Below are positions 35,839-46,626 of a stretch of DNA of 64,000 nucleotides, piece after piece; within the stretch, counting starts at the first letter, position 1; each line of letters begins with the position of its first letter. The position numbers were made by a program, and so were the translations under genes. The stretch comes from Membranipora membranacea (taxonomy: Eukaryota > Bryozoa > Gymnolaemata > Cheilostomatida > Membraniporidae). The notes beneath the pieces were generated by a model, which saw only the letters and a program-made list of their open reading frames with translations, did no database searches and was not told the DNA's origin. The stretch covers positions 2,914,001-2,978,000 of the forward strand of contig OU612073.1 in assembly GCA_914767715.1 (NCBI GenBank), in the 5' to 3' direction.

Positions 35839-36364
35839 GTGTGTTTAGATCATTATACTGTTATGGTGTAAGGGATCTAAACTCTAAGTGATTAGGATTG
35901 AGACTTTATTTGGGTCTAATTCAGATTTATTCCCACTAACAGGTTTAATGATCAGAGCTCTGGGCTTCAAATAATTCTTATGTGTCAGCGGCCTGGTATC
36001 CTTTCTACCATCCTCCCGAGAAGGATACAGACAACTCAGACATAAATACGGAGAGTTCAGATAAACCAAAACTTACAAAGAGGCGCAGCATGATTTTCGC
36101 AAGTATGTACAACCTACACTCGTTTCTGAACTAAACTCTGAGCTTCAGATTCTTTTGGAATCATCTGCAGCCATAGACTTAATAAGTTATTAAGTCATAG
36201 AAAGCCATAGACTTAAAACAGGGAAAAAAGCTCAGAATGTTTAGGGTTAAATTTGTTAGCGAAGAGCAATACCAATCAGCGCTCAATTCAAATGGTCTAC
36301 CTATTAGTTCTGACCACATAGTATTATACTTTGAAAAGATCAATGATGGACAAGATTAATTTAT

Positions 36365-36940
36365 TTTCAATTTCTCACTAAAATATTCGAGGTGTGACAA
36401 GTAAGTATGATCAAGTTAAAGCTATTTTGTTGGAAAATCAATATTCCGTTTTTTGTTTATCAGAAACATTTTTGAATGAATTTGATGGAGACAATTTTTG
36501 TGAGATACCAGGTTATGTGATGGTGAAAAGAAACAGGACAGGTAGTTCAGGGGAGGGCTTCTCTGTTATGTACAGAATGGAGTTTCTTATGAGCACCTAA
36601 CCATTCTGGATCCCGCGCTTCCAGAGAGTATCACGCTTCTAATCAAACCTAATTTCCTTACACCCTTTATAGTTTCTCTGATATACAGACCACTCAACAA
36701 AACAGTTTCCTGGAATGACTTATTCTGTGATTACATTTAAATTAAAATAAAATTTAAATTACATCGAGCATTTGATAGATATATCTAAAGGTGGCAACAC
36801 TAAGCCAATATGGGATGCTCTTAATGTAAAGAAATCTGTACAAAAAACTCAGGACATAGATATTCCTTCAAATTCATTCAACACCTATTTTGCTACGGCG
36901 GCTGGAAAATTGGATGATGCCATTCCACAGTCTACTGCCT
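36365..36940 (+). pseudogene. Endonuclease and linker fragment of the family-2 non-LTR element
   Basis: The frame reads NIRGVTSKYDQVK and then FCLSETFLNE, the APE-type endonuclease start with its catalytic Glu. It breaks near 36,597 and resumes in another frame with a VSLIYRPLNKT-like segment up to about 36,740. A second piece (from about 36,772) ends in NSFNTYFATAAGKLDDAIP, the usual linker before the reverse transcriptase. The internal stop before NIRG and the frameshift show that it is dead. Confidence 0.8.
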
Positions 36941-37484
36941 TGAGTACTCGTTTATAAAAGCTTTGTAAGGATTCAGCCTTCTTTTGCTTTAGGCTTTGGA
37001 TTTTCATTGCTACTTTGTCTCGGGCATGGATACCCCCAAATGAATTTCTAAGTATCAACAAGGCCGCCTCAAAATCGATATCGTTATCTGCGGCTAAAGC
37101 ACGCCGCAGACAAGCTTTTGGCTCATCTAGTAAATATAAAGCAAGAACAGGCACTTTATTTTCGTCAGGCACATCTAAAAAGTTCATCTGTTGTGTTATG
37201 GATCTTATAAAAGACTCGAGGGATCCGCTGCCGTCAAACTTTTTGACATTTAATTTTGTAAATTCATATAGCGGCATAATTCTTCCCCTGTGGATACCCT
37301 CCCTTAACTCCCCAATACCACCCTGTTGGACGGCGAGCTGATCCCTCTGATTGTTTAATCTGTCATTTATTTCAGCATGCAAACGTTCAATGGTCCGTTG
37401 CTGAGCCCTTACCTGTTCCATGGCCTCGTCAGCTCTCTGCTGCGCTGCTTCTGCCGCCATGTTCTCCTCAGGTCGCTCAGCCAA
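36940..37484 (-). pseudogene. LTR-retrotransposon gag fragment (Gypsy-like)
   Basis: An open frame on the minus strand from ATG at 37,484. It has an N-terminal Ala/Glu/Gln-rich coiled-coil-like stretch (about residues 5-60), then a gag-type capsid region with KLNVKKFDGSGSLESFI, VLALYLLDEPKACL and a KAESLQSFYKRVLKAV segment. The frame runs into non-LTR linker sequence after about residue 182, so the C-terminal gag, nucleocapsid and all of pol are missing. The ORF formally continues to 36,885, but its last residues are antisense to the non-LTR linker. The leader and a primer-binding-like site lie upstream at about 37,745-37,763. Confidence 0.75.
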
Positions 37485-37763
37485 CGGTTGATCCTGCCTC
37501 CGTCTTGTGAGTCGCGGTATCCGAGAGCCTAAGACGTACTCACCTGGTGGGTACCTGGTGCTAGGTCTACTCTGTCTTTTTGAAATTTTGATGAAATTTG
37601 TGCCACTAATACATTATAATTTTTGCTCTGAGAGAGATGGCATGAAACATGCAATCAATTTATCTTCACAACAACGCATGTTTACTCTCAGTTGACAATC
37701 CATTTAACAAAAATTAAAATTAACTCAATCCACCATCCCCTCAAAATTAGTGCTGCCACCAAT

Positions 37764-38450
37764 TGTAGTGGGTAGACACCCTTAATGATGGTGGGACCGT
37801 TCCACCTTTAATCAAGTAGCACGGCCGGCGCAGGGCGCACCAAGTATTGAGTGATGGTGATTTCTTACATGTTTCTCATTATTGATACTCCTAACTAAAT
37901 TAAATACTCAAGTTAATTTGCAGCGATGATTCCAGTTCATTCATTATTTGTATAATAAGAGACAGAGTCCTAACACATAAAAATGTACCCAATAAAAAGT
38001 ATTTAATCTAGAAATAAAAACGGTCTATTTACTCAATTTAAAATGGTTAATAATAACCAGCGCACTCCGGAATCTCTTCAAACAGTACGTGCATCGGTTT
38101 ATATACGGCATGATTAACACATAAAAAGTATAATATATATATCCTAACTAAGGCCGAGGGCGGTACATCAGTCAGACCGGGCATATAATACGGGGACAGG
38201 GCAACAGAACAATTCATTTTCATAAATGGCAATTGAGGCAAACATACATTAGAGCGAAATTGTTTATGGACGGTCTGGCATGCACTTGCAATCCGTTGCA
38301 GTGTAGATTGCATGTTTTCCAGCACCGTTGGTAACCGGTGAAAATTATATAATAGGAATATTTTACTCGGTATTTTCTCTGAGTCTGAAAATAGATTTAA
38401 TCGGTTAAGTTCTCCAGAAATTACATAATTCGTCTGGCGGAATTGTGAAT
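37764..38450 (-). mobile_element. Probable LTR of the Gypsy-like fragment
   Basis: On the minus strand the sequence ...CACTACA is followed two bases later by TGGTGGCAGCAC, a layout expected for an LTR end and a tRNA primer-binding site, and then by the gag leader. The outer LTR border is estimated from where the reverse-transcriptase sequence resumes (about 38,450-38,480). No second LTR is present in the window. Confidence 0.5.
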
Positions 38451-38469
38451 AACAAGGAGTTGTGCTACC

Positions 38470-39304
38470 TCTTGTATCATTACACAATTCACAAAATCAT
38501 TTCAGAATGTATGAACTCCAAAGCACAAAGCTACTTCATATCTCTTATCTTTTTGGATTTTAAAAAGGTGTTTGACTGTGTCAATCATCAGATACTTTTG
38601 AAAAAGATCTGCAGTTTCGGCATAAGAGGCTCAGCTTATAATACCGTTATGTCTTTCCTTTCACAGAGCAAACAATTTGTGAAGTTCCGTGAAAGTTTCT
38701 CTGAAAATTTACCAATTAGTGTTGGAGTTCCCCATGGATCCATTTTAGCCCCTACACTGTTTTTGATATTCATAAATGATCTCCTAAAATTACCATTAAA
38801 TTCAACCTCATTTGCCTATGCAGATGACACAACATTTTTTGCCAAAGACCTGAATATCTATTCTTTAGAAAGACAATGCAATAACGATTTAGCTTGCATC
38901 AAATCTTGGTGCCTTTTAAATAGAATGACCATCAATATGAAAAAATCACATTTCCCGCTATGCAATTCTTCAAACACACAAACTTTTTATCTTTTCTTTG
39001 GGGGTACTGTACTTGCCAGGGAATCAAAGACTAAACTTTTAGGCGATACTCTTGGGTGGACTGACCATATTCAGCACATTTGCAAAACCCTGAGGTCCAG
39101 TCTGGCATTGCTCCAGAAATGTCGGTTCTGTATTGACCGAGGTGACGCATTGAAGTTTTATCACCAGTCTATTTTTTGCCATCTCATATATGGTATACAT
39201 CTCTATTACAAAATGTCTCCATCTTATCTAACAAATCCTATTTTCATCCTCCAGATAAGAGCCTTCAGGCTTATAGCAAACACAAATGTTCCGATATACT
39301 GGAG
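38470..39304 (+). pseudogene. Reverse transcriptase fragment of the family-2 non-LTR element
   Basis: The open frame carries motif A (FLDFKKVFDCVNH, near 38,550-38,590), ISVGVPHGSILAPTLF, the catalytic FAYADDT (YADD at 38,817-38,828), TINMKKSH and a thumb region ending IRAFRLIANTNVPIYWRG. The fingers motifs expected before motif A are missing and replaced by the LTR fragment. From about 39,305 the frame continues only by chance into the SINE. Confidence 0.85.
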
Positions 39305-39339
39305 AGGTATACACCCAAGGTTGCTGGGGGCTGGAACAT

Positions 39340-39485
39340 TCAACAATGTAAGCTCCCCCAATGGGACTCGAACCCACAACTCCTGCGGCACTAATCCCCT
39401 GGCAGTGAATAGCAAGCGCGCTAACCAATTGCGCCATCTCACCATCCCCAAAAAAGAATGGGTCGATGGGGCTAATTAGATAGCC
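39340..39485 (-). mobile_element. tRNA-derived SINE, copy 1
   Basis: Read on the minus strand, GATGGCGCAATTGGTTAGCG is a good pol III A box (about 39,419-39,438) and GGGTTCGAGTCCC is a perfect B box (39,363-39,375). The spacing is longer than in a tRNA and no acceptor stem forms, so this is a SINE head and not a tRNA gene. It interrupts the C-terminal part of the family-2 non-LTR element. A diverged relative lies at 40,095-40,250. Confidence 0.8.
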
Positions 39486-39894
39486 CGCTATTCACTACTC
39501 AGAGTTGTGTTCTCTTATCCCACAGCACATTCCCATCCACCATTGCCACCCTATGAAACACAGCGTCTGTTTTTGCTATAAAATACTTCATGGTGTAAGC
39601 CCAAGCTATATAATCAATGATTTTTCATGCACTTGACATCGATTTTGTTTTCGTGATATCCACATCTTACATCCACCCAAAAACTTCTTTTTGATTCACA
39701 TGACTACTTCTTTTAACAACCTTCATCAACATCTTCGTTCATCAACAACTCTACATACATTTAAATTTGCATTGTCAAAACATCTGTTTTCATTAAATTG
39801 AGTTTTATTCCCTTGATTTTATTTCGATTGTTTTTTTGTTTTAGTTCCTTTGCACATCAGGGAGAACATCTTCGGATGATGGTTGTTGCAATAC
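39485..39894 (+). pseudogene. C-terminal and 3' UTR remnant of the family-2 non-LTR element
   Basis: After the SINE, reading resumes with KILHGVSPSYIIND-like sequence and later NNLHQHLRSSTTLHTFKFA, a typical element C-terminus carrying stops and shifts, then the 3' UTR shared with 35,687-35,838. Confidence 0.7.
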
Positions 39895-39899
39895 AAGTT

Positions 39900-39902
<3 letters not shown>

Positions 39903-39935
<33 letters not shown>
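39903..39935. repeat. (AT)n microsatellite at the element 3' end
   Basis: An AT dinucleotide run directly after the family-2 3' end; the truncated copy at 35.8 kb also ends in a TATATA run, so the tail is probably part of the element. Confidence 0.85.
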
Positions 39936-39936
<1 letters not shown>

Positions 39937-40094
39937 CACCTTTCAGTTACAGGCAAATGAAGGGTCTATTACCATTGTAGTTCACATCTTAGTGGCCTTA
40001 TACCAATTTGACAAGCTTGAAGCCTTAAAGCATTGCTAAAAGCTAGTTAAAAAACATAAGGGTACTGTGTGGTGAATCAATCTAGAATGTTCCC

Positions 40095-40250
40095 TCAATA
40101 GCACTCAAACCCAGGACTCCTGAGGTCTCTATTGCAAGGCAGTGATTGGCAACAGTTATTCACCATTCAGTGAATGCCAATGTTCCATTCAACCGACCCC
40201 AAAAACCATTGGTTGATTGCGCTAACTAGCAAGCCTAGATTACTATCAGA
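40095..40250 (-). mobile_element. tRNA-derived SINE, copy 2 (diverged)
   Basis: It aligns in the same orientation with 39,340-39,500: AGCACTCAAACCCAGGACTCCTG corresponds to the B-box side, GGCAGTGATTGGCAACAG to the middle, and CCCAAAAACCATTGGTTGAT to the flank CCCAAAAAAGAATGGGTCGAT. The B box is degraded. Confidence 0.6.
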
Positions 40251-41159
40251 TCATATTATTAGACCTCTATTAACTTGTTATTTATTGGTCAGATTATAAG
40301 TAAATTTTTAATCTGGGGACTAGGCACTTTAAAAATGGTTGTGCAGCCAATAAAGGGAAGTAAGACAGTTACAAACAAATTGTCTTCTCCGAAACTTATC
40401 AATTTAACATAACTGGGGATGAGATAAAGTTTAAACAAAATAAAAGTATGCAATCACTGATAGGGCAAATTTAACTGCGAAGAGACTTGGTAAATACGGA
40501 TTAAAATACAATAGATAAGGGGCAGTGATCCTCTCTAAAAAGCCTGTTTTGTGATACCACCATCGTGTATCCTGCACCCTGTCACGTTTTTCATATGTGT
40601 ATCCACATTTTTCTCTAGACTGAGGCCCCTCTATTCAGACTGGACCCCTGTATTTGAAAGTATTGGAAATTTGAGATGAAGCACGGGTTTTATCATGAGG
40701 AAATATCTTTGCATCTTAATCCTGAACAAGTTTCACATTAGTTTCAAATGACGTTTGTGATCATGTTTTATAAAAATAGCTTATATTGATATGAAAATTC
40801 CCTGCACACTGTGTTATCTCGATGTCTTGAAAGGTGAACTTGTCTAAGTACATCATTGGTTCTTCATCACGAAAACTTCCATAGCTGACAAGTTCTCAAC
40901 TGAGGGAAGTCCAACCCCATAATCGAAATTATCAATCCAAGTAAGTATCTTACCATCAATTTAATACACACTGTTCTTATATTTTACAAAGCCTGAAAAA
41001 TTATGAATATGAATATATAGTGTGTAATGATTTGTCTTTGATCTTATAATTATCAAATTCTGCTGCCTTCGATTTCGATCAGCTAAGTTCTACAGGTGAG
41101 TTTTCATGTCCGAATAAGTCCAGTAAGATCATCAGCCCTGAGCAACCATTTACATTTGC
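40251..41159. other. Upstream region of the six-pass membrane gene
   Basis: No open frame. Two good splice-donor-like sites, CCAA|GTAAGTATC near 40,939 and CTACAG|GTGAGTTTTC near 41,095, hint at 5' UTR exons. No convincing TATA box is seen. Confidence 0.4.
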
Positions 41160-42143
41160 ATGTCGGAAAAGACCAACATGACAAAGAATATATATGCTCT
41201 TTCAGCTATGGCAGACGAAGTTTTTATTCAAGCTCTAAATGCTACTGAGGATGGTGTCATGTTGGCAAACACCATCGTAGACGAGCGCTTCTCTTGGACG
41301 AAAAGTAAGAAAATGTACATAGCATATGCGGTTCTCTTGCTTATCGATGCTATAACCGATACAGTAGAAGCTTTTCAATTCTCGCCTGAGGAACAATATA
41401 CTACAACTCTTGTAAACAGTCTAACATATGTTTGGTATGTTTGTGTAGCCATTTCTTGGCTCATCTTCTTATATGAAGTATACATTATATACTACGGCTA
41501 CCAAGAACACCCTGATGCAGAGACTCTGGATAATATGAGAATAGTACATCAAACTTTGGTCATGATCGTAGAAGACATAGTGATTTGCATTGTCGGTGTT
41601 GGGTTGGCTACCATAGTACTAGGTATTAGTTTGTCAGGTATCATTAATCAAGTTTCAGTTTGTATAACATTGGTTGCTGTCTTTATACAATATATCATGG
41701 CTTTCCGACGGAGCTGTAAATTCTATAGACAAGGTGAAGCAAGACCAATAAAGCATTTTTGTTGCACCTGCTGCAAGGGAACAGCCAAAAGTTGTTTGGG
41801 ACACATGATGTTTACTTTTTTGGCATCTGGTGGGATAAGTGTTGCTTTGTTTAAGAGTTTTTATGTTTTTGACAAGAATACATATGACAGTTTTTATCAA
41901 GATCGGATAGGTACATTAATTAACTCAACAACAACCTCCTCAACACTGTCAACAACAAAATCCGATAGATACCAGGAAGAAAAAACACAACTTTATGTTT
42001 ATTTTTCCATGCCGCTAACGGTGATGGCTGTAATTTCCTGTTCAATTTGGTGTTGTAATTGTCTATGTGGACGTAACTGCTGTAAGAACAAGAAAATGAC
42101 TGCTGAACCGAATCAGACGGCTGAAGAAACCTCGTTCATATGA
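41160..42143 (+). CDS. Intronless multi-pass membrane protein, unrecognised family (327 aa)
   Basis: I do not recognise the family. Hydrophobic segments lie at about residues 53-71, 84-110, 129-155, 161-181, 215-237 and 278-299, suggesting six passes. Charged residues are embedded in or beside helices: LIDAITDTVEAF in segment 1 and HQTLVMIVEDIVIC in segment 3. A Cys cluster (HFCCTCCKG, 199-207) precedes segment 5, and a second one (CCNCLCGRNCC, 298-308) follows segment 6. The 238-277 loop is Ser/Thr-rich with a possible N-glycosylation site (NST at 255). The polar C-tail ends ETSFI. Met7 (41,178) has a better start context (AAC before ATG) than Met1. The same core is conserved in the broken paralogue at 43.4 kb, including NMRIVHQT and NQVSVCITL, which supports a real coding gene. 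Conserved acidic residues in helices would fit a channel, transporter or receptor, but that is only inference. An ATTAAA at 42,514-42,519 could serve for polyadenylation. Confidence 0.85.
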   Translation: MSEKTNMTKNIYALSAMADEVFIQALNATEDGVMLANTIVDERFSWTKSKKMYIAYAVLLLIDAITDTVEAFQFSPEEQYTTTLVNSLTYVWYVCVAISWLIFLYEVYIIYYGYQEHPDAETLDNMRIVHQTLVMIVEDIVICIVGVGLATIVLGISLSGIINQVSVCITLVAVFIQYIMAFRRSCKFYRQGEARPIKHFCCTCCKGTAKSCLGHMMFTFLASGGISVALFKSFYVFDKNTYDSFYQDRIGTLINSTTTSSTLSTTKSDRYQEEKTQLYVYFSMPLTVMAVISCSIWCCNCLCGRNCCKNKKMTAEPNQTAEETSFI

Positions 42144-42856
42144 GGTTTTTTTCTGACCTATCAAACTTCGTTCTTCAGAATTATATCTCAACCGCTTTCC
42201 GAATCCAATTTATCACATCATAATAATGTGAGTTTTGACTGTTTAAAATTTTTTATTATTCACTTTTTATTCAAAACAATTTCCTTTTATCCTTCTTATG
42301 TGAAGAAGAGTTGTCTACACATTGCTCATGGTGGCATAACTAATCAAGTTGACTTTCATATATTTTTTATATTATCGAAATATTTTTGCTTAGCCATATA
42401 TAAGTTCTATATGTGACCTCATCACTTTGACAGGTCACGATTAGTTATTTTTACAACGGTCTCAATAATGGGCAATTTTTTCTCTAACATCCTTCGTCAA
42501 AATAATAATTATTATTAAATAATTTTATAAATGTATTATGAACTTTTATTAACCACCTATCAATGCATGAAGCAAATATAAGACCATGTGAAAACAAAAA
42601 ACAAAAGAAGCAATAAGAAGGCATTGACGTATTCATGAGTATTTATAGAAAAGATTTTTTCTGCAAAGAGCAGTATTGGATTTAGGGAGGGTCGTGGTTT
42701 TACGATGGTGCCTGTCATTTGTTGCTAGGTGATGTAGATGATGGTGATGTGGATGGCTGGTGTTCTTTCTCATATTTTTGACATACTTTAGGCAGCATAT
42801 GTCCAGATAAACACTTAGTTCTGTTAAGTTTAATGCTGCAAGACGACATAAGACAT
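42144..42856. other. Intergenic, no gene seen
   Basis: AT-rich 3' flank of the membrane-protein gene. A GATGATGGTGATG-type low-complexity stretch at about 42,730-42,760 gives a spurious His-rich frame on the minus strand. Confidence 0.55.
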
Positions 42857-43051
42857 GAGACATAACTTCTGTAGTCTTTCAAGAATCTCCTTGTCCCCTT
42901 TCGATAAGTATGGGAACCAACTTGGTGCTGCGTACGAGATCACCAACAGAACTCTCGATTTATAAAATGTGACCAGACTAGACGTGGAGACCCCAACTTT
43001 CCTGAGCCGAGTATGATGTTTTCGCAAATAGAGACTACAAATCCGGCTGAT
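42857..43051 (-). pseudogene. Non-LTR retrotransposon thumb-domain fragment
   Basis: The minus-strand frame reads RLRKVGVSTSSLVTFYKS and then SYAAPSWFPYLSKGDKEILE, the pattern of the region after the RT palm (LR-LGVS---L-TFY-S, Y-AP-WFPFLSK-D---LE) seen in CR1/Jockey-like elements. It is only about 65 residues, with no catalytic motif, so it is a relic lying between the membrane-protein gene and its broken paralogue. Confidence 0.75.
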
Positions 43052-43393
43052 AAATGAAGAGAAGATAAGCTCCGCTATAACATATGAAGAGCACAATGGA
43101 AAAACCAAAAAAATTTTCGGAATTTTGAAGTCGGCTGTATATAGCTTGAGGCCAATAGAACAATGATCAAAGTACAAAGAGTGGATATGTGCATTTGCAT
43201 ATTGTCAAATAATGTAAAACATATGCCTCCAACATGATTGAGTATCCTGTTATAATGTGGCAAAGTTAGAAAATTGATTTACTCAATTTTCTAAACATGT
43301 GACATCACTGGTTTTCCATTTATTTCAACAATGTCTTATAAGATTATCAGGATAAATGAATATCTGGTATAATAGTCATTAACAGCGACCACA

Positions 43394-44250
43394 ATGGAGC
43401 TCTCCTCTGTGCATAATGCTAAAAATTAGCAAATTCTACATGGTCTACAAGCTTCTCCTCCTTATCGATGCCATAACTGACACAGTAGAAGTTACACAAT
43501 TCTCTTCTGAAGATCGTTATAAAACCACCCTTGTTAATAATTTAATATATACCTGGTATGCCAGTGTCGCTGCTTCATGGCTCATATTCATATATGAAAC
43601 ATACATCGCATCCTGCAGTGTTAGAGATGAATCTTGTGACAACACAGAGAAACTGGATAATATGAGAATAGTACATCAAACTTTTGTGGTAATTGTTGAA
43701 GACATAATGATTTGCTTTGTTGGTGTCTGGCTGGCCATCATAGTACCAGGTAACGGTTTGTCAGGTCTTGTTAATCAAGTTTCAGTTTGTATAACATTGC
43801 TTGCTATGTTGATACAATATTGTATGGTTATTCAACGCAGCTGTCTGTTTTATAAAAGAGCAATTATTGATCCTATTTAGTATTTTTGCACCTGCTGCAA
43901 AGGATCAGGTAGTGGCTGTTGGGGACTGATATTTTTCACTTTATTGGCATCTGGTGGCCTGAGTTTAGCTTTTATGAAGGGTTTTGTTGTTTTCCCAGAC
44001 AGCTCTGATCCAGCATTTATTCATGAGACTGGAACACAGCCAGTTTTTGTTACATTCACCACAACATACACCTCAACAACATCGACAACATTAAAGTCGG
44101 ATGATTACGATGAGATCAAACACAATTTTTTCTAATTCTGTTGATAGCACCATTAATTGTTTCTTTCATTTTTTTTGCTGTTTTTGGTGTGCCATTGGCA
44201 TGTGTGTGTGCAACCAACCTTGCTGTAAGGCCAAAGGGTGTGAATAAGAA
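43394..44250 (+). pseudogene. Decayed tandem paralogue of the 41,160-42,143 membrane protein
   Basis: The sequence aligns along most of the intact gene: LLLIDAITDTVEVTQFS, LDNMRIVHQT, VIVEDIMIC, NQVSVCITLL, then CTCCKG, TLLASGGLS and a Ser/Thr loop ending in KSDDYDEIK. An in-frame TAG (43,878-43,880) stands where the intact gene has the Lys of RPIKHF. A frameshift near 44,130 moves the last membrane helix (APLIVSFIFFAVFG, from about 44,144) to another frame. At the 5' end an ATG at 43,394 leads to a stop and needs a shift to join the aligned part at about 43,416, and the first 45 residues of the intact protein have no clear counterpart. A dead gene duplicate is the simplest reading. Confidence 0.85.
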
Positions 44251-45304
44251 TCCCAAAGAACCCCTACATATTTCGCAACTAGTGCAGGCCCTCAAAACTT
44301 TTTTAAACTCTCTGGGCTATACCGACGATCACGAATCCAACTCCGACTATACTATGATAAGACATGTCACTCTTTATATTAGTATGCCCTCAACCATATA
44401 TCTGTATTTGTTTCGATCCAGTTATAAATTAATCAAATCTATGCAATGGGAGGTGATTACTCTTCATTGTAGAATTGTCTACACACTGCATATGAGGGGA
44501 TAACTCTTACCTTTTCATAAATGTTCTCTCAAAGCAATTGAAAGTGGTCCAAAAATAATTGATAAAGGTAAAGTAAATCATATATATTATGTTATGTATT
44601 TTGTAATTCCAGTAAGAAAATTCATTTGAACACTTTTCCACTGGTCATACTATTACAATAATACTATCCAGTCAAACATTGTTTTTATATGCCACATACA
44701 TATAAACTGTGGTATATTTTCTCTTTGCTACTACTATGATGTTTTGGCGACTGCATATCATACTATGATGAAAATACAATTGTTTAAATTTGAACTCTTA
44801 CACTTCAATTTTTCTTCCCTTCTTAGCTTCACAGCATCAATCTTCTATTCCTCCGTGTTCATGTTCTGTTACTCAACACATTACCAACCGTCGTCCTAAT
44901 ATATGGTCATCATCCCTTACAGTGTTCAGAGTTGATGCTAACGATTCCAAAATGTATTATTTCAAAATTTATACTGTTTAAGTGTACAAACTTATATTAT
45001 TATAAGATATAACAATCTCTTCTTCCGCTCTTGTTAGAGCTATAATTAAGATTTCATGCCTGCCCACAGATTAACCAGCTTTTCCTCACAATCTTTACAA
45101 CTTCGGAAGGCAGCAATCAGATTATGTCGCCAATAAATTCTATTTTGCCGTACTGAGGGGGAAAGACCGAGATCATTGTAATTTAACTTTAAAAAAGGTG
45201 TATGTCATTACACCAACAGCATGAGGTTATATTTTTTACTTTCAGCCGATCAAAATTAATATAGCTATGGGAGATAACCACTTACATATCAATAAGGTGA
45301 TTGA

Positions 45305-45520
45305 ATGATATATCCCTTAAATAAGATTCCTGAGTATGTAGTGGTGACAGCAGATCACATCATTAAGAACAGTGAAAACTTTTGGTTTCGTTGTGCGGAA
45401 GAAACAACCAAGTGGGGAATTTGGAAAATACAAGGCCTGCGAAGTATGTTGTTAGCACTGATATATATTCAATTCCTATCAATGGTTGTTAGTTGTCTTC
45501 TCTACCATTGGTTGATAATA
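45305..45520 (+). CDS. Candidate isolated exon with one membrane helix
   Basis: ATG at 45,305, about 72 codons, then a consensus donor (GTGAGTAT) in phase 0. The sequence has FWFRCAEETTKWGIWKIQG followed by a hydrophobic stretch of about 24 residues. I do not recognise it. It may be chance or a relic of a further gene. Confidence 0.22.
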
Positions 45521-46033
45521 GTGAGTATAATTATCAACTGCAAACATGTGAGCACGGATTATCAGTAATCTGAACTCCGGCGAGCAAGTAAGAATAATCC
45601 TTTCCGAATAAACCTAATTAACTTAACATTCTTTAAGATCAATCGGACAGAACTATTTCGAAAGTTTGAATGAATACTAAATAAATCAACTGAACAATGT
45701 ATTCATTCTTTAAATAAACTAGAATTGATCCAATCCATCTTCTTGAGTGGCTCAATGCACTTCAAAAACATTTCTTGTCAAGACACGCCTAAAAAACATC
45801 ATGTGCGTTATGTAATATCTGGTGTAACGAAAAAAAAAAAAAGCTGACTGCTTTATAACATAGTATTTCGTTTGAAATCATACAGCTTTTGTCATATCAT
45901 TCCCCATGTGTTGAAATCAGATGACAAATCACTTGAGCAAGAGCAGAGTGTATAGATGGGTGAAAATCAATTCTTGAAACATTAGTGCACAAATTTAGCA
46001 TGAAAAGGCGATAAAATCTCTGCGCAGACGTCT

Positions 46034-46039
46034 TTTATT
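46034..46039 (-). promoter_or_regulatory. Candidate poly(A) signal of gene B
   Basis: AATAAA on the minus strand, about 590 bp after the gene B stop. No nearer canonical signal was seen. Confidence 0.35.
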
Positions 46040-46626
46040 GAGTAAAATCACCAACCACAAAGGTAATTCCTTGCAGGGTTATGGCAGGAATTTGATTAAT
46101 TGGGTAATTATGCAACAAACAAGATTATTATCTCCAGATTAATAAGTTATTTAATTCTGATATTGAGAAATCCAAAGGAAATCATCATGCACATAAATGA
46201 GACAATAATATAATATAGAAATGCCCTGGCTGTATTCGGAGATACAGGGCTTTGGTGTTAGTGAGGAGTTTTGTGCACTATTACTCACTTTTCACGCCAA
46301 AAGCTCAAAGTTCGGTATAGAGCAAAGGACCTACAACGGCGAGCTGTAGAGTGTTGTTGGGATCTGAGACCCTCATTTACCTCCGAAGTAAGCCACTAAT
46401 AGTTGTAAAAGTTTCACACTCTCTCAAAATATATCTGCTCATTGATCATCCTCAACAAACACACAACTTCACACAGTTTATAACTCGAGAAGAACAAACC
46501 AGTAGTGCTTTCTCTCCAATTTCCTCTGAAGAGATTACAAATCTGACTTCTTATTGTTAAGTTGTACCCCATACAGTTCAGTACTATTTGGTAGTGAGTA
46601 TATGGAGAGAAGATTTAAGTGAAGGC

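Larger units (their letters stand above)
36260..39894 (+). mobile_element. Degenerate, nested non-LTR retrotransposon (family 2)
   Basis: Pieces of one element lie in order on the plus strand: a possible ORF1 end near 36,250-36,360, the endonuclease N-terminus (36,365-36,720), a linker (36,770-36,930), reverse transcriptase from motif A to the thumb (about 38,470-39,304), and the C-terminus with 3' UTR (39,500-39,894). A Gypsy-like gag/LTR fragment (minus strand) sits between linker and RT, where the first RT motifs are missing, and a SINE splits the C-terminal region. The protein sequence differs clearly from the element at 15.2 kb. Confidence 0.85.
44251..46626. other. Intergenic, one doubtful exon
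   Basis: No supported gene. A plus-strand frame at 45,305-45,520 has a hydrophobic helix (LALIYIQFLSMVVSCLLY) and runs into a strong donor-like ATA|GTGAGTAT at about 45,519, so it could be an exon of something, but no partner exon was found. An AATAAA on the minus strand at 46,034-46,039 is the first obvious poly(A) signal after the gene B stop. Confidence 0.4.

Noticed and set aside
39355-39446. A functional tRNA gene on the minus strand
   Set aside because: A and B boxes are good, but their spacing is too long, the acceptor arms do not pair, and a diverged relative exists at 40.1 kb, which points to a SINE.
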